Shown here: positions 12,058 through 23,329 of the stretch, in pieces | Layout of the letters: each line of letters opens with the position of its first letter | Position numbering within the stretch: the first letter of the stretch is position 1 | Assembly: GCF_001411555.2 (NCBI RefSeq) | Contig: NC_049903.1 | Location: forward strand, 24,378,270-24,442,269 | DNA from: Juglans regia | Taxonomy: Eukaryota; Streptophyta; Magnoliopsida; Fagales; Juglandaceae | DNA length: 64,000 nucleotides | Direction of reading: 5' to 3' | Translations under genes and position numbers: made by a program | Notes under the pieces: generated by a model | Seen by the model: the letters and a program-made list of their open reading frames with translations, nothing else | Databases searched by the model: none | What the model was told of the DNA's origin: nothing

Positions 12058-14217
12058 ATAGATATGGATGCTACACCTAGTGGGGACGATCGTCCACAAG
12101 GAGATGCCACGGTTGTTATATCGACAGGTACTCCCACCCCTAGACACACATCTAAAGCAACTACTTTCTATGCAAGTAGTTGGGTCCTAATAGATGAAGA
12201 AGATGAGAATATGTTTAATGAGGAGAATGATATGCATATTGAAAATGATGATTGACCACCATGACCTACTAAAAAATGGTCGTGGACATAGGAACATTTT
12301 ACCAAAATTCCTAGTAATCGTGCGAACCCGCAGGCGAGATGTCACCACTATAGGCAACTTTGTGGATGTCATTGGAAGAATAAAGACACCTATGTATTAA
12401 TAGCACATTTTAATGATTGTCAACGGTATAAGTACACAAGGGATTGGTGGCCATTGATCAGACCAAACTCAGTTACGAAACTTCTACAACCACTGATGAT
12501 ACGTAGATTAAGAAATTGTCAATCATTCAATACAAAGAGAATATGTTGAGGGAATTACTTGCAGGGATGATCATTTGTGATGAGATGTCTTTTGCCAAGT
12601 TGAAAAAAAAGGTTTCCGTAAATTTGTCCACATTCTTGAGCCACGATTTTCCATGTCATCACGGTATATGGTGATGAAAGATTGTTTGAAGAGGCATGTG
12701 AAGGAGAAGGTGGAGATGAAGGAGATGTTTCTTACCACTGGCCAGAAAGTGTCATTTACATATAATACATGAACGTTCATACAGAATGTCAGCTACATGT
12801 GTATCACAGCTAACTTTATTGATAATGAATGGACGTTGTAGAATCAAATTATTGGCTTCAAACAAATTTTTGATCATAAGGGTTCATCCATTGGAGCAGA
12901 GATTGATGATTGTATAAAGGATTGAGGAATTAGAAAAGTGTTCTAAATCACAATTGACAATGCCAGTGCCAATGACACTGCAATTGATTGGTTCAGACGT
13001 AATACTATGTTAAAAGATGATATCATTCGTGAGCACGAGTTTATCCATGTTTGATGTTGTACTCATATCATCAACCTCATAATTGCTAAGGGGTTAAAAG
13101 AGGTTGATGATTCCATTATCAAAGTCTGCAATCTTGTGAGATATGTGAGGGTTTCCCCCTAAATGGTTGACAAGTTTAAGGCAATAGCCGAACAACTTGA
13201 GATTGGATGTTCTAATATATTGTGTTTGGACGTTCCGACTCAATAGAATTCTACATATATGATGTTGGATGTGGCACAAAAGTATCAAAAAGTGTTCGAG
13301 CGGATAGAGATCGAAGATGAGACCCTGAGGTATGCTTTGTTGGAGTCAGTAGAGGGGAGAATGGGGCTCGGTGCACCTAACATAGTTGATTGGGCCAATG
13401 CAAAGTATTTTGTTCAATTTTTAAAATTATTTTATGACATAACTCTGTAAATATCTAGATCTAAATATACGACTGCAAACTTGTACTTCGACGGGCTCTC
13501 AAGGCTTCTTGACCATTTCAATAGAGTTGTACTGACAATGTGAGATTGTTATTTGTTATGGCTACGGGAATAAAATCCAAATATGATAAATATTGGGAGA
13601 ATATTGAGAAGATAAATATATTACTATTTGTGTCTGCGATCATTGACCCCTGATATAAGTTGGTCAGTATAGAATTTTGGATTAGGGACATCCTCGGGGA
13701 AGAAAAGGTTGGAGATTTTATTAGACAATTGAAAAGTGATATTGATGACTTATATAACCACTACAGCAATAATGGTCAGTATTCTACCACAGGTGGTAGC
13801 TCCTCACACCCGACCAGCTCGACATTTTCCTTAGATGACACATATGCACAAAGTTCATCTGTTTTGTTTCGGCAATATCATCAAAATCGTGCATCGAGAA
13901 ATATTATACAGTGTAGGTTTGAGGTTAAACGATATTTTATGAAATATGTCGAGGCACCTAGTGATGCATTTCATTTTTATTAACTTGGTGGAAGGTTAAT
14001 TCCATCAAGTGTTCAGTCCTTTCCTAAATAACCCGAGATGTGCTAGGCATTCGTTTCACTACAGTTGCCTCTGAGTCAGTGTTTAGCATCGGAGAGATGC
14101 TTATCGGAGTTCATTGGCACCGTCAACCGTGGAGGCCCTCGTTTACACACAAACCTGGCTAAGTGAAACGCCCATTGGATTAGATACCGTTGATGTCGAG
14201 AGCTATAGGCTTGAATA
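12058..14217 (+). pseudogene. hAT transposase (zinc-finger BED type), degenerate
   Basis: A start at MDATPSGDD leads into an acidic stretch (DEEDENMFNEEND). A BED zinc-finger remnant follows near 12280-12430 (EHFTKIPSNRANPQARCHHY...LCGCHWKNKDT...HFNDC), with the second Cys of the CxxC pair changed to Tyr. Around 12990-13110 sits a remnant of the RNase-H-like core, 13660-13980 carries the hAT-like fold region (FWIRDILGEEKVGDF, then YNHYSNNGQ), and 14040-14210 a hATC dimerisation remnant (VESYRLE-like end). More than ten stops and several frameshifts separate these parts, so it cannot encode an active enzyme. It resembles plant RICESLEEPER-type elements. Confidence 0.75.
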
Positions 14218-14439
14218 AGGGTCACTTTATATGCTTTTAAATGATTATTTAAATATTTTTAATGTTTTAATATTTAACTTCTAATTTTTATGATTTTGTA
14301 GACATAATTGTGAATCCTAACATAATTACGGATGATTGAGACGGACACATCGTACCTGTGGGATGGAGAACCCCTTTATTGGTGAGAAATGAATTCTACT
14401 ACTTAAAATTAAAAAAAAAAAAAAAAAGTGCCGAGATTA

Positions 14440-15610
14440 CATGTCCAATAGTGACACCTTCCCACTTTTATTAAAAAAACATTCACTTATGGCGGATGAA
14501 TACCCAAAAAACAAGGACCCTGAGATCTTAAACCTCAAGAATAAAAAGCTCCAACATCCCAACAAACAATCCCTCATAACCAAAATCGATATCAACATCT
14601 AAGAAAAGGAATGCCAAGCTTATCCACACAAATAATATCCCGAATAGGGCCATGCATGAAGGTATCATCACCAAAATCTGAATTGACCCCTTGCGTCCCT
14701 TGTTTAGCCAAAAAGTCTGCTGCCTGTTTCTCTAAAGATGTGTCGAAATTGAACATTGAGCTCCCCAACAAGAGTTGTAATTTCCTCCCAAAGCCAACCA
14801 CCCAACTATGACCATTGAGTTTAACTCTACCAAAACATCTCTCAACCGTAGTTGCCTACATAGTTGAAGCCCATCAAGGAGAGCTCTACACTCGGCAATG
14901 GTATTAGTAGCATGACCATAAGAATGAGCAAAACCCACCACTACTCCACCTTGAGAATTTCGAATAATACCTCCCCCACCTGAAATACCCGGATTCCTGC
15001 AAGAACTTCCATCAACATTCAACTTAACCCGTCCTCTCTCCAATGGTCGCCATGCAATTAATTTAACTTTCCTTGTAACAACTGGAATAATTGGACAACC
15101 TAAATCCTCCAAAATCACCTGGTCAAGGGAGCCTTGGCACCAGAAATTTTTTATCTTGCTTGACATTTCACTAATTAAAATTTTAATAGATCGAATAATA
15201 GCATCCGAGTTAAAATTCATACATTCCATTCTAGCCGCACATCGAGCTCTCCATAAACCCCAGGAAATAGCAATAGGGAGAGCCCCCTAAAGCTAGCCAA
15301 AGTGCGTAGACATGGAAGCTCGCTGCCACCAGAAACTCATCATACCCTCCTAATTTCGAATCTGTGGAACTCTCATTCGACATGCAGTCGCAAAAAATTG
15401 CCATATTTTTTGAGCTCCTACTCCCCCATATAAAATGTGATTTAGTGTCTCCAATTGTGACTGTTCACAACACTCACACTTAGAAACAATCGGTATGCCT
15501 AACTGCTGAATGAGACCATCCACCAATATAGCCTTCTTTTTAGCCCGCCAAACAAAGAAAGACATATTCTTTGGAATCCAATTTTTCCACAACCATTTTT
15601 TCCATGGGCA
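14440..15610 (-). pseudogene. LINE 3' end: zinc-binding and RNase H domains, nested in the hAT
   Basis: The minus strand from 15592 reads NWIPKNMSFFVWRAKKKAIL...RLG-like...CECCEQSQLETLNHILYGG, the zinc-binding domain that follows reverse transcriptase in plant LINEs. From about 15060 it reads RVKLNVDGSSCRNPGISGGG...AECRALLDGLQ, an RNase H domain with its first Asp and the Glu; the end (REKQAADFLAKQG) follows in a shifted frame near 14720. Frames change between segments and the reverse transcriptase is missing, so this is a 5'-truncated, dead copy. A run of 17 A at 14411-14427 marks its low-coordinate edge. It lies between the hAT transposase end and the hAT right terminus, so it landed inside that element. 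Confidence 0.75.
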
Positions 15611-16387
15611 TATATCACCATGTTGGACTTGGTACTAAAATCACCATTGACTGTGGTTTACTTATAGCCCTACTTTACATTTAAATTAGATAACATTCTT
15701 GTGGTTTACTGTAGTGCAAAATCACTTACGTTTCTCTACTCCATGAACACAAGATAAAAAGTGTATAGTATTGACCAGCCCATGACCATAACAATGGTGG
15801 TTTTCAGAATGAATGAGATTGAACTCTTGGAGGCTGAATGGTTGCTAGTGATGAATCATGAAAGATTGAAAATTATTGTGAAATTATAATTACTAACTTG
15901 TAGTTTTTGTTTTATTATGATACATTATTACATTGTACAATGTAAATTGGTTGAAGATTTTAGTTGTTTAGTTAATGTTTGGTTGATTGTGCTGGTTGTT
16001 TGGGGGTTGCTTTGCATTTTTTATTGATATTGTGTTTGTAATTGTGCATTTACTTCTCTTTAGTTTCGTAATGTATATATATATAATTTAATTATTATAC
16101 TTAAGTTTTCTAGTTGATTTTTACAACATTTTTTGGAAACACACTAGAGTGTGTAGATATATATATATATATATATATTTTTTATAGTATTTAAGAAGCT
16201 CAAATATCATAATGGGCCTTTAGAAGTGGCCTAGGGATTCGGAATTGCACTTTGGAGGTTGAAAGTGGGCCCAGAGATTTGGAATTGAGCCTTAGCCCAA
16301 GCACACTTCGATTTGAGTCGGAGTCAGAGTCAGAGTCAGAGGTCGGAGATGGACACTCCGACTCCATCGAAGTCGGAGCCCACCCCA

Positions 16388-16802
16388 ACCAGTATCTAGC
16401 ATTATTAGTTTTCTTTTAAGATTCTATATTTGCAAGATAGTATATATTATACATTATTTCACACAATTAAATTTAATTTATAAAAAAAAATTTAAAAATC
16501 AAATTTCTTACTAATCAAAACTTATTATATATTTTATGCTCGTTTGCGAGTATTTTTTAAATATAAATTAACTACCCCAAATATGGTTAGAGATTATAAA
16601 TATGTGCGCAAGTCATTTTCATTTGTAAAATATTGTGCAAGAATAATAATAAAGAAATTTTATTGTCTTGTTTTTTTAAGTTAAATGGATTATGTATTAT
16701 GATATAAGTGGTTATTATTAGGCCTTGTGCTATATAATTTGGACGTGGACGCAAGTGAAGTGATTAATCATTTAACCTTCGAATATGCTTTGATAGAAAA
16801 AA

Positions 16803-16844
<42 letters not shown>

Positions 16845-17220
16845 GGCTTTAGCGATAAATAATTGAACTTTATTTATAATATTTTATTTAGAGATAAGAT
16901 GTACTGATAAATTATGAAACTTTTGACCGAACTATTTGGCTGTACATTTGATTGACTCTTATGTGAAAGCCGCTTGAAGTGTACGGACGAAGTTGTCCCA
17001 TTGACGTAACCTTGTCAAGAAGTTATCCCATTAATTGTAGACAAAGAGACAGGCAAAAATCGTGCCTTTACGTGCACGGCGCTGGCATTTTGCCACGTAA
17101 GATCTTATCTTTTTTTAAAAAAAAATAATAATATTAAATATAATTTATCATTTAAGGACTATAATATAAATTTGATAATTTTTTTTTAATTTTTTTTTAA
17201 ATTATAAAATTATTCTTCTT
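16388..17220. other. AT-rich intergenic DNA
   Basis: No gene seen. It holds a (TA)n run at about 16808-16840, and another lies just upstream inside the hAT at 16157-16180. Confidence 0.6.
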
Positions 17221-18194
17221 AAAATAATATTTTTTCTTATTTAATAAAAAGATTGCATATACAGTTTCCAAGTGAGGACTGCAAATAGAATTTATCTTTT
17301 TAATAATATTGTGAATCTTTTTTTATGTTTTTAAAATATTTAAAAGTGTTAAAAAAATCTATTTAAAAAATAATTTTAAAAAAAAACACATGAAAACATA
17401 TGCTAGAGCTCTTGCGGGAGCTCTAGCATTATGCTTCTTACAATTTAGAAAAATGCTAAAGTCAAGCATACTTGGAGGCCTCCTCATGCATGGTGTCCAG
17501 CGTGTATTACTAAAACGAAACGTTTCATTATCAATCTCTCAATCAAGTTCCTCATCAATATAATCTCATGAAACGATGCGATTTCAATAAAAATAAAAAA
17601 ACTAGCCCTATGCATCTCGAGCTCCCTTCCATCCATGCATTTCCCTATATCGATTATAGAATCCTAAGCTCTCTGATGAATCTTGCCTCCCTCTCAAAAT
17701 CGCTTCCCTCTCAAGATACATACACCGTTGCTAGTACAAGTTGTACAACCCCTGTTTGTCAATGTCGAAAACGCTGATTGCTGCAAAAGTAAGCGCAAGA
17801 AAATTGAGCTTCAAAAGGTCGCCCTTTGTAACCATTGTTGCCTCCACCCATTTTCAACTCCCTTTTAACTGCTACGAGCTCTACAACTTCCTCTACCAAC
17901 TTTCACTTCACTTATGTCAGTTTGTGATTATTTTTTCATATTTTTTGGTTTCTAAGATATTTACTTTTGTAGAAGAATTTAGCTGAAACATGCAATTGTT
18001 TGAAAGGAGCTACATCGATTTACGGAGAAAAAATCGCAAAATGGGAGAATTGATCGTAAATGAGAAAAATAAGTTTTTTCTTCTTCCACCCTCTCTCTTT
18101 TCTTCTTCATTTTTTTTAGAGAAATTCTATTTACAGTCCCCACTTAAGAATTGTATGTGTATTTCCTTTATTAAATGAGAAAAAACATTATTTT
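17221..18194. repeat. Inverted repeat pair with short hairpin
   Basis: The 73-bp arm at 17221-17293 matches the reverse complement of 18122-18194, with about 80% identity by eye. The shared core reads 'ctatttacagtccccactt' in the right arm. A perfect hairpin with 11-bp arms (TGCTAGAGCTC / GAGCTCTAGCA) sits at 17401-17428, and a decayed relative of it lies at 18255-18292 outside the right arm. The 830 bp between the arms has no recognisable coding content. Two copies of one small element in opposite orientation, or one element with long terminal inverted repeats, would both fit. Confidence 0.5.
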
Positions 18195-18310
18195 AGGATA
18201 AATAGTTTTGTAATTTGAAAAAAATTTAAAGGTAAAATTGCTTTGACTTGCATTGCACTAGCGGGAGATCCCAGCAAGAGCTGTAGCATTGGTCTTGTAA
18301 GAAATTGATC

Positions 18311-18510
18311 GGGCTTGTTTTTACAACCTTTCTTCCTTTCATCTAATCATTATATTTTTTAAAATTTTCTCATAAAATAAAATAAACAATTCAATTTTTT
18401 TAAATTTTAAAATAAAAATAATATTAAAAATATATATTTTAATAATATTTTATTTAATTTTTAATTTTAATCACAACTCATCTTATTTCATTTATAAAAA
18501 CAAACAAAGC
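18311..18510. mobile_element. MITE of the GAGATGAG family
   Basis: Begins GGGCTTGTTTTTAC and ends AAAACAAACAAAGC. The interior shares 'catctaatcatta', 'ataaaataaaataaacaatt' and 'acaatattttattt' with the better preserved copy at 43560-43794. Non-coding. Confidence 0.6.
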
Positions 18511-18907
18511 TTTAAACAAAAGCGATTATTCATTTCTTGCACTGAGTTTTCTTTTTCCAGGAGGAGATTATTAATTCCATGCATAAAACATTTTGGCAGC
18601 TCCCGAATCATTGGTCTTCTTCTGGTTATTTCTAATTTCCTTGTCAAGATGATTGGTCTTCTCACCAAAAACACCTCACAAGAAGTGCCAACCCACAATA
18701 TATAATTGATCTCTTTGTCCATCAGATGAACTAAAGCTATTCCACACGAAATGCTTTAAGCTTTAATTCGTTTCATTACAAACCTCTTTTATTAAAGAGA
18801 CCTGCATGCAACTGTTTCATATTCTTATAAATTAAATCTTCACTGTCACTTCTTCGTCTAGGATTCACATAAAAGAGAGCAGCTATACATATACGGACTG
18901 TTTTTTG

Positions 18908-19077
18908 AAAAATGATTGGTACAGTCGTTAATACGTAAGTGTCGTATAATTATTTAAAAAAAATAAATAAATATGAGACTTATATAAAAATAATTAATTT
19001 TTTTTATAATAAATTTTACTTTTTTTTTAAAAAAAAATAACGCTTACACAGCTCCAGACTGTATTTATCATTATTTT
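18908..19077. mobile_element. MITE with ATGATNGTACAGTC-type inverted ends
   Basis: The left end AAAAATGATTGGTACAGTC matches the reverse complement of the right end (gactgtatttatcattattt) with a few mismatches. The 170-bp interior is AT-rich and non-coding. The size and symmetric ends fit a MITE; the superfamily is not determined. Confidence 0.5.
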
Positions 19078-19293
19078 TTTACCTGTTTGACACAAGATAA
19101 GAACGTTATTGTTCGACTCACTGTGTGAACAATGCGTTGAACAGTAAAGTTTTACACCATTTCATATCAATCTCGTCAAATAATGTCTCTGCTTTTATCA
19201 CTTGTGCATAAATAATGGATCTTGAACCCACTTTATGACTAAAACCTCATCATCTACTCTTCACACTTGTAGTGCACTGCTCACAGGCCATGT

Positions 19294-19610
19294 TGGATTT
19301 TAATATTTTGAAATGTAAATATTTATGAATATTAATAAAATAATTTAAATTAAAATATTTTATTAATTTTTTTAAAAAAATTAAATAAAAAATATTATAA
19401 ATTTGAAATATTATTTAAATATAATTTTTTAATATTATGTTTATTTGAAAAAGTTGTATAAAACTTTTATGTTTTGTTTGAAAGTTTGAAAAAATTATAA
19501 TATGATCAAGTAATGATTATATGAAAAAATTAAAAATTAAAAAATATTTTATATTTGAGAAAGAAATATCTAAAAATATCTAAAAATAATTATATTTTCA
19601 AACAACTCTT
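19294..19610. mobile_element. Degenerate MITE copy, GAGATGAG family
   Basis: AT-rich stretch with the family's interior phrases (e.g. 'tttgaaaaagttg', 'attataatatgat') but eroded ends (TTGGATTTTAA on the left, CAAACAACTCTT on the right). Boundaries are approximate. Confidence 0.35.
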
Positions 19611-19658
19611 AGATCCAAGATAAAGAAAAAAGAAAATTGCTATTATATGGTCTAGATT

Positions 19659-19873
19659 ATACCTCTCACTTTATCCCATTGATGTATCACCAAAATGTGG
19701 TGTCAAGTGATTTATTAAAATAATAAAAGTAAATAAATTCAAAATAAAATGATGTCTAAAAACATTAAAAAAAATCTGAAACCTTAAATTATTTCTATCC
19801 ATATATGTTTATATATTTTTTTTTAATAAATCACGTCACATCAGATATCACGTCAAGACAAAGTGAGAGATAG
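19659..19873. mobile_element. MITE with CTCTCACTTT inverted ends
   Basis: Left end ATACCTCTCACTTTATCC pairs with the reverse complement of the right end GACAAAGTGAGAGATAG. A second inverted block lies inside (caagtgattta versus taaatcacgtc). About 215 bp, non-coding. Confidence 0.5.
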
Positions 19874-20197
19874 ATTCTTCTAATATATAATATTGAAAGT
19901 GAATGCGACTTTATACCTAAATATATGTTCCGTTAGATGTAAAATATATAATGGCCTCAAACACAAATGTCGCCCCAAAAAAACATATGAAAAAGAAAAT
20001 GTTATTGAATACAGACAAGCAGACCAGAAATCTCCACTCTCCCACCACCACAAACTGGGTTGTTGCCAAGAGAGTTCCTTCCAAGTTACCTTAACTTAAA
20101 AGGGCACAATCACTGATCATGACATGATCCATATAGGATCACTCAATTTACATGTCTTTCTTTTGTGACTCATTGGCTTGGATTTTTGGATGAGAGA

Positions 20198-20700
20198 TGT
20201 TAAAGAATATAATAAAAATAATAAATAAAAATTCATTTTTTTCTATTAGCTTAATTTTTTGAGATAAGTGGTGCTTTCATATGGTATCAAAACAGAGATT
20301 TTGAGTTTGAATCCTGACTCTATACTCTATCTATTTGATTAAGGAGTGATTTGGATTCAGAGATGAGTTGAGATGGGTTGATATGGTTTGTGAATAGTAG
20401 AATAAAAGTTAAATTATTTATTATATTTTATGTAGAAATTTGAGAAAATTATTTTGAAATTTGAAAAAGTTGAATTGTTTATTATATTTTGTGTGAAAAT
20501 TTGAGAAAATTATAATGATGAGATGAGATTAGTTGAGATAGGTTACGAATACAAACGAGGCAAATATTTCATGTGTTAGACCTATTTATTGAGGAAGATA
20601 TTAATCTATATATAAGAGAGAGTCTTAAGAATATAATAAAAATAATAAATAAAAATTTACTTCTTTATCTCAAATTTTTTAGATAAGTAATAATTTTACA
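20198..20700 (+). mobile_element. TRIM retrotransposon with nested MITE
   Basis: Two short direct repeats, 20198-20281 and 20623-20700, share an identical run 'aagaatataataaaaataat' continuing 'aaataaaaatt', and both carry a 'gataagt' near the end. Directly after the first comes TGGTATCAAAACAGAG (20282-20297), a primer-binding-site-like match to initiator tRNA-Met. Directly before the second comes the purine tract aagagagag (20614-20622). Flanks agaga and ataga form a 4-of-5 target duplication. Tiny LTRs, no coding and PBS plus PPT define a terminal-repeat retrotransposon in miniature. The left LTR starts TG; the right has mutated to TC. Confidence 0.65.
20343..20561. mobile_element. MITE of the GAGATGAG family, inside the TRIM
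   Basis: Starts GGAGTGATTTGGATTC and ends CGAATACAAACGAGGC. The interior has the family phrases 'tgagttgagatgggttg' and two diverged copies of 'aaatttgagaaaatta'. It splits the internal domain of the TRIM, so it is the younger of the two insertions. Confidence 0.65.
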
Positions 20701-20809
20701 ATAGATAATCCAATAATACTGGTTTTGCTGTCTATCGTGGCTCTTGTTTGGTCTGTTGGAGTGCTGTCTCGAGAAGCACCAGTAGTTCTGAAGTTGAATG
20801 AGCTTTGAT

Positions 20810-21002
20810 ACACAACCTCCACCACACTCCACATTCCATATTTTTTTAAATTTTTTAAATTTTTAATATTTTTTAAAATTTTTTTTTGAGTTTATTCTTT
20901 TTAAATTTATTCAAATTTTTTATTCATTATTCATATAATAAATATTTAATAAAAGAAAAAAATAATAAAAATTATAAATAATGTGGAGTGTAGAGGTTGT
21001 GT
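20810..21002. mobile_element. MITE with ACACAACCTC inverted ends
   Basis: The left end acacaacctccaccacactc continues to 'cacatt' and matches the reverse complement of the right end (aatgtggagtgtagaggttg tgt) over about 25 bp with a 2-base gap. The 140-bp interior is almost pure A/T. A typical small non-autonomous element of undetermined superfamily. Confidence 0.6.
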
Positions 21003-23329
21003 GAATAGTAAGAAGTTGAGTAGATTTTTTGGAAGTTGAATATAGGTCGTTGGTCTTTGTCATAGTAGAATCTTATTGGTTGCACATGCTCCTTATTAAA
21101 TGCTTATGTATTCCACTCTCAACGGCTCCAGCCACCTGGTGTGACAACCTAAGTGGACTACAATTTCATTAGAGAGAGAGTGTTGGAAAAGACATTCAGA
21201 TCAAACATATCTCCACAATTATTGATCAGGTTGTTGATATTGCATTCACTTGTTAAACCTTATTTATCTAAATTACAGCGTTAATTAGGGCAATATTTAT
21301 TAGGCCGGTGGAAGTTGTTTTCATTTATTGTAGAGTACTTTAATTAGACAAAACAATGTGACTTCTATAAAAGGTCAATGAAATGAACGAAAATTGAAGA
21401 GATTTTTAGATTGAATAATGTGACTTCTATAAGAAAGGTTGAGTGATTATTTTATCTAAACAACGATTCTATTAAAAATATGAGGATCTAAGTTTGAATA
21501 TTTTTTGTTGAATCAATAAAATTACTAATATTTTCACCCCGCCGTGGAGAAGGGGGGGTAATTGTAGATTTTATTAACGGTGAATATTTGAAAATGATGT
21601 TTTATCCCACAATACCTTAACCTTAATATTTTCGAAACTTTTGAAACAATCGCTGAAAATAATGGGAGTAATTCACCAACTAGTAATGGTGTTCCATTAC
21701 TGATAGTGACTCACAAATTATGAGAATATTTATTCTCATAAATAGCATGGTAGCTATATTTTAGTATTCTCTCACCAGTTAGAGACTGAAAGATAATATT
21801 TATAATATGACTCTGCTAAAGGTACTGAATTCACATAGTATGAATCATGACATAGAATCTTAGATTCACTTCATTTATATGATCTAACCTGTGGTTGTTG
21901 ATCTGATTGACAAAGGAAAAGTGAAGTTGATAGAGGTATATATTCATCTCTTGACACTAATTGAGTTGCCTTTAGATAATCAATGATCGCACATTTATCG
22001 AAACTTTTATTGAAATAGTCAAATAGTTAATTCTAGAAGGAGAATTAGATGGTATCATTTACAAATGTTGCTTGTACTGTTTTGGTACAAAAAATAAATT
22101 AATACTGTTGGTACTATTTACGTGCGGTCTAAACGAACCGTCTATTCAAAGATTCCTAATGTACTTAGTCGTTATTACTAATGACCTATTGAATTAAATG
22201 GGTTCTTTGAATACTGTTGACAATCTTAAAAAATTAATTTTTAAGAGAGTTAATATTGATAACGATTGATTGGCTTAGATTATTAGTTGTTACCTAATGA
22301 GTGGTTTCCCATACTACAAGGTAGTGGACATTGGTTTGTGAAAAGTATCTCATATTTCATGTCTTATGAGATTGTGTATAAGAAAAACAGTTTATAGGTG
22401 CTCTTGTTCGAAACCCATAGACAATTAATGAGATGACAAATACCAAAGAATCTAGTTTTGCCTACATTATTTGGTGTTTTCATTATGATTTGCGCATGGG
22501 AGTTAGAGGTTGAGATTTTGTTAAAGGGTAAATATGACTTATTTAATAAAATGAATTTGTGATGCGATTTAGACAAATCATTAAAATTATTAGCTAGATT
22601 GTTGTGATTGTCCTTGGGGGCATACCCTTAATGAAAAATATAGGTTGATATCTCACATGTTGTTGTTGAGTACAAGAGATTCATATGGAAACCCAAAAGT
22701 CGCAAATTAAGTTTGTTGAATTATATTTGTGGTCACTTTGTATATTTTTAAAAGTTGCAGTTGGACTTACTGATTAGAATCTAAGGTTTATATTGTTTTG
22801 ACCCTAAGTGAGATTTGCGATGAATCGTTGACTTCATGGTTGTGCAAAGATCTTTTATATATAAAATCAGAGTCTTTTGGTATTCACATGTTTAGAAAAG
22901 ATACTTCACAGAAGAATGCGCATAGAGAGAAATAATCCTAAAACACCACTTGAGAGTTGTGGTTTGATTATTTTTAGTAGACCATGTCATTTCTCTACCT
23001 CATGGTATTGCTCATCATGCATATGATAGTGATGTGTTCTATGATCATATGTGTGATGCCCCCAGATTCTGTTTGGGATCGAACAAACTCTAAAGCGTCG
23101 GGACATACAACACAAGAATACCTGCCCTCGTTCATGAAAAATAAAATGTAATACACCTAGCATGTATCTAGTAATATGCAATATTCTCAGCGGATAATTT
23201 TTTTTTCTTAGCAATACTATGCACCAAATGAGATATATCCCAAAAATTTTGAAACATAATACATAAATATTAAAGTGATAGACATTCTTGATTACAACAT
23301 AAGTTCAAAAGGTCTATAATCATAAAAGT
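21003..23329. other. Unclassified repeat-like DNA without genes
   Basis: No open frame with a recognisable product. At 21173-21190 'agagagagagtgttggaaaa' looks like a purine tract followed by an LTR-like TGTTGG start. The following 1.8 kb has the even A/T texture of retrotransposon non-coding sequence. I cannot assign a family. Confidence 0.3.

Larger units (their letters stand above)
10393..16387 (+). mobile_element. Old hAT DNA transposon, near full length
   Basis: The left end CTAGGGCTATGC and right end GCCCACCCCA (reverse TGGGGTGGGC) resemble hAT termini. They are flanked by 8-bp near-duplicates, tccagcat (10385-10392) and accagtat (16388-16395), 6 of 8 matching. Subterminal repeats of GACTCCGACTCC/GGAGTCGGAGTC type lie near both ends (10430-10520 and 16310-16380), as is usual in hAT elements. 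A degenerate hAT transposase and a minus-strand LINE lie inside. The coding evidence is strong; the exact ends are moderately sure. Confidence 0.6.
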
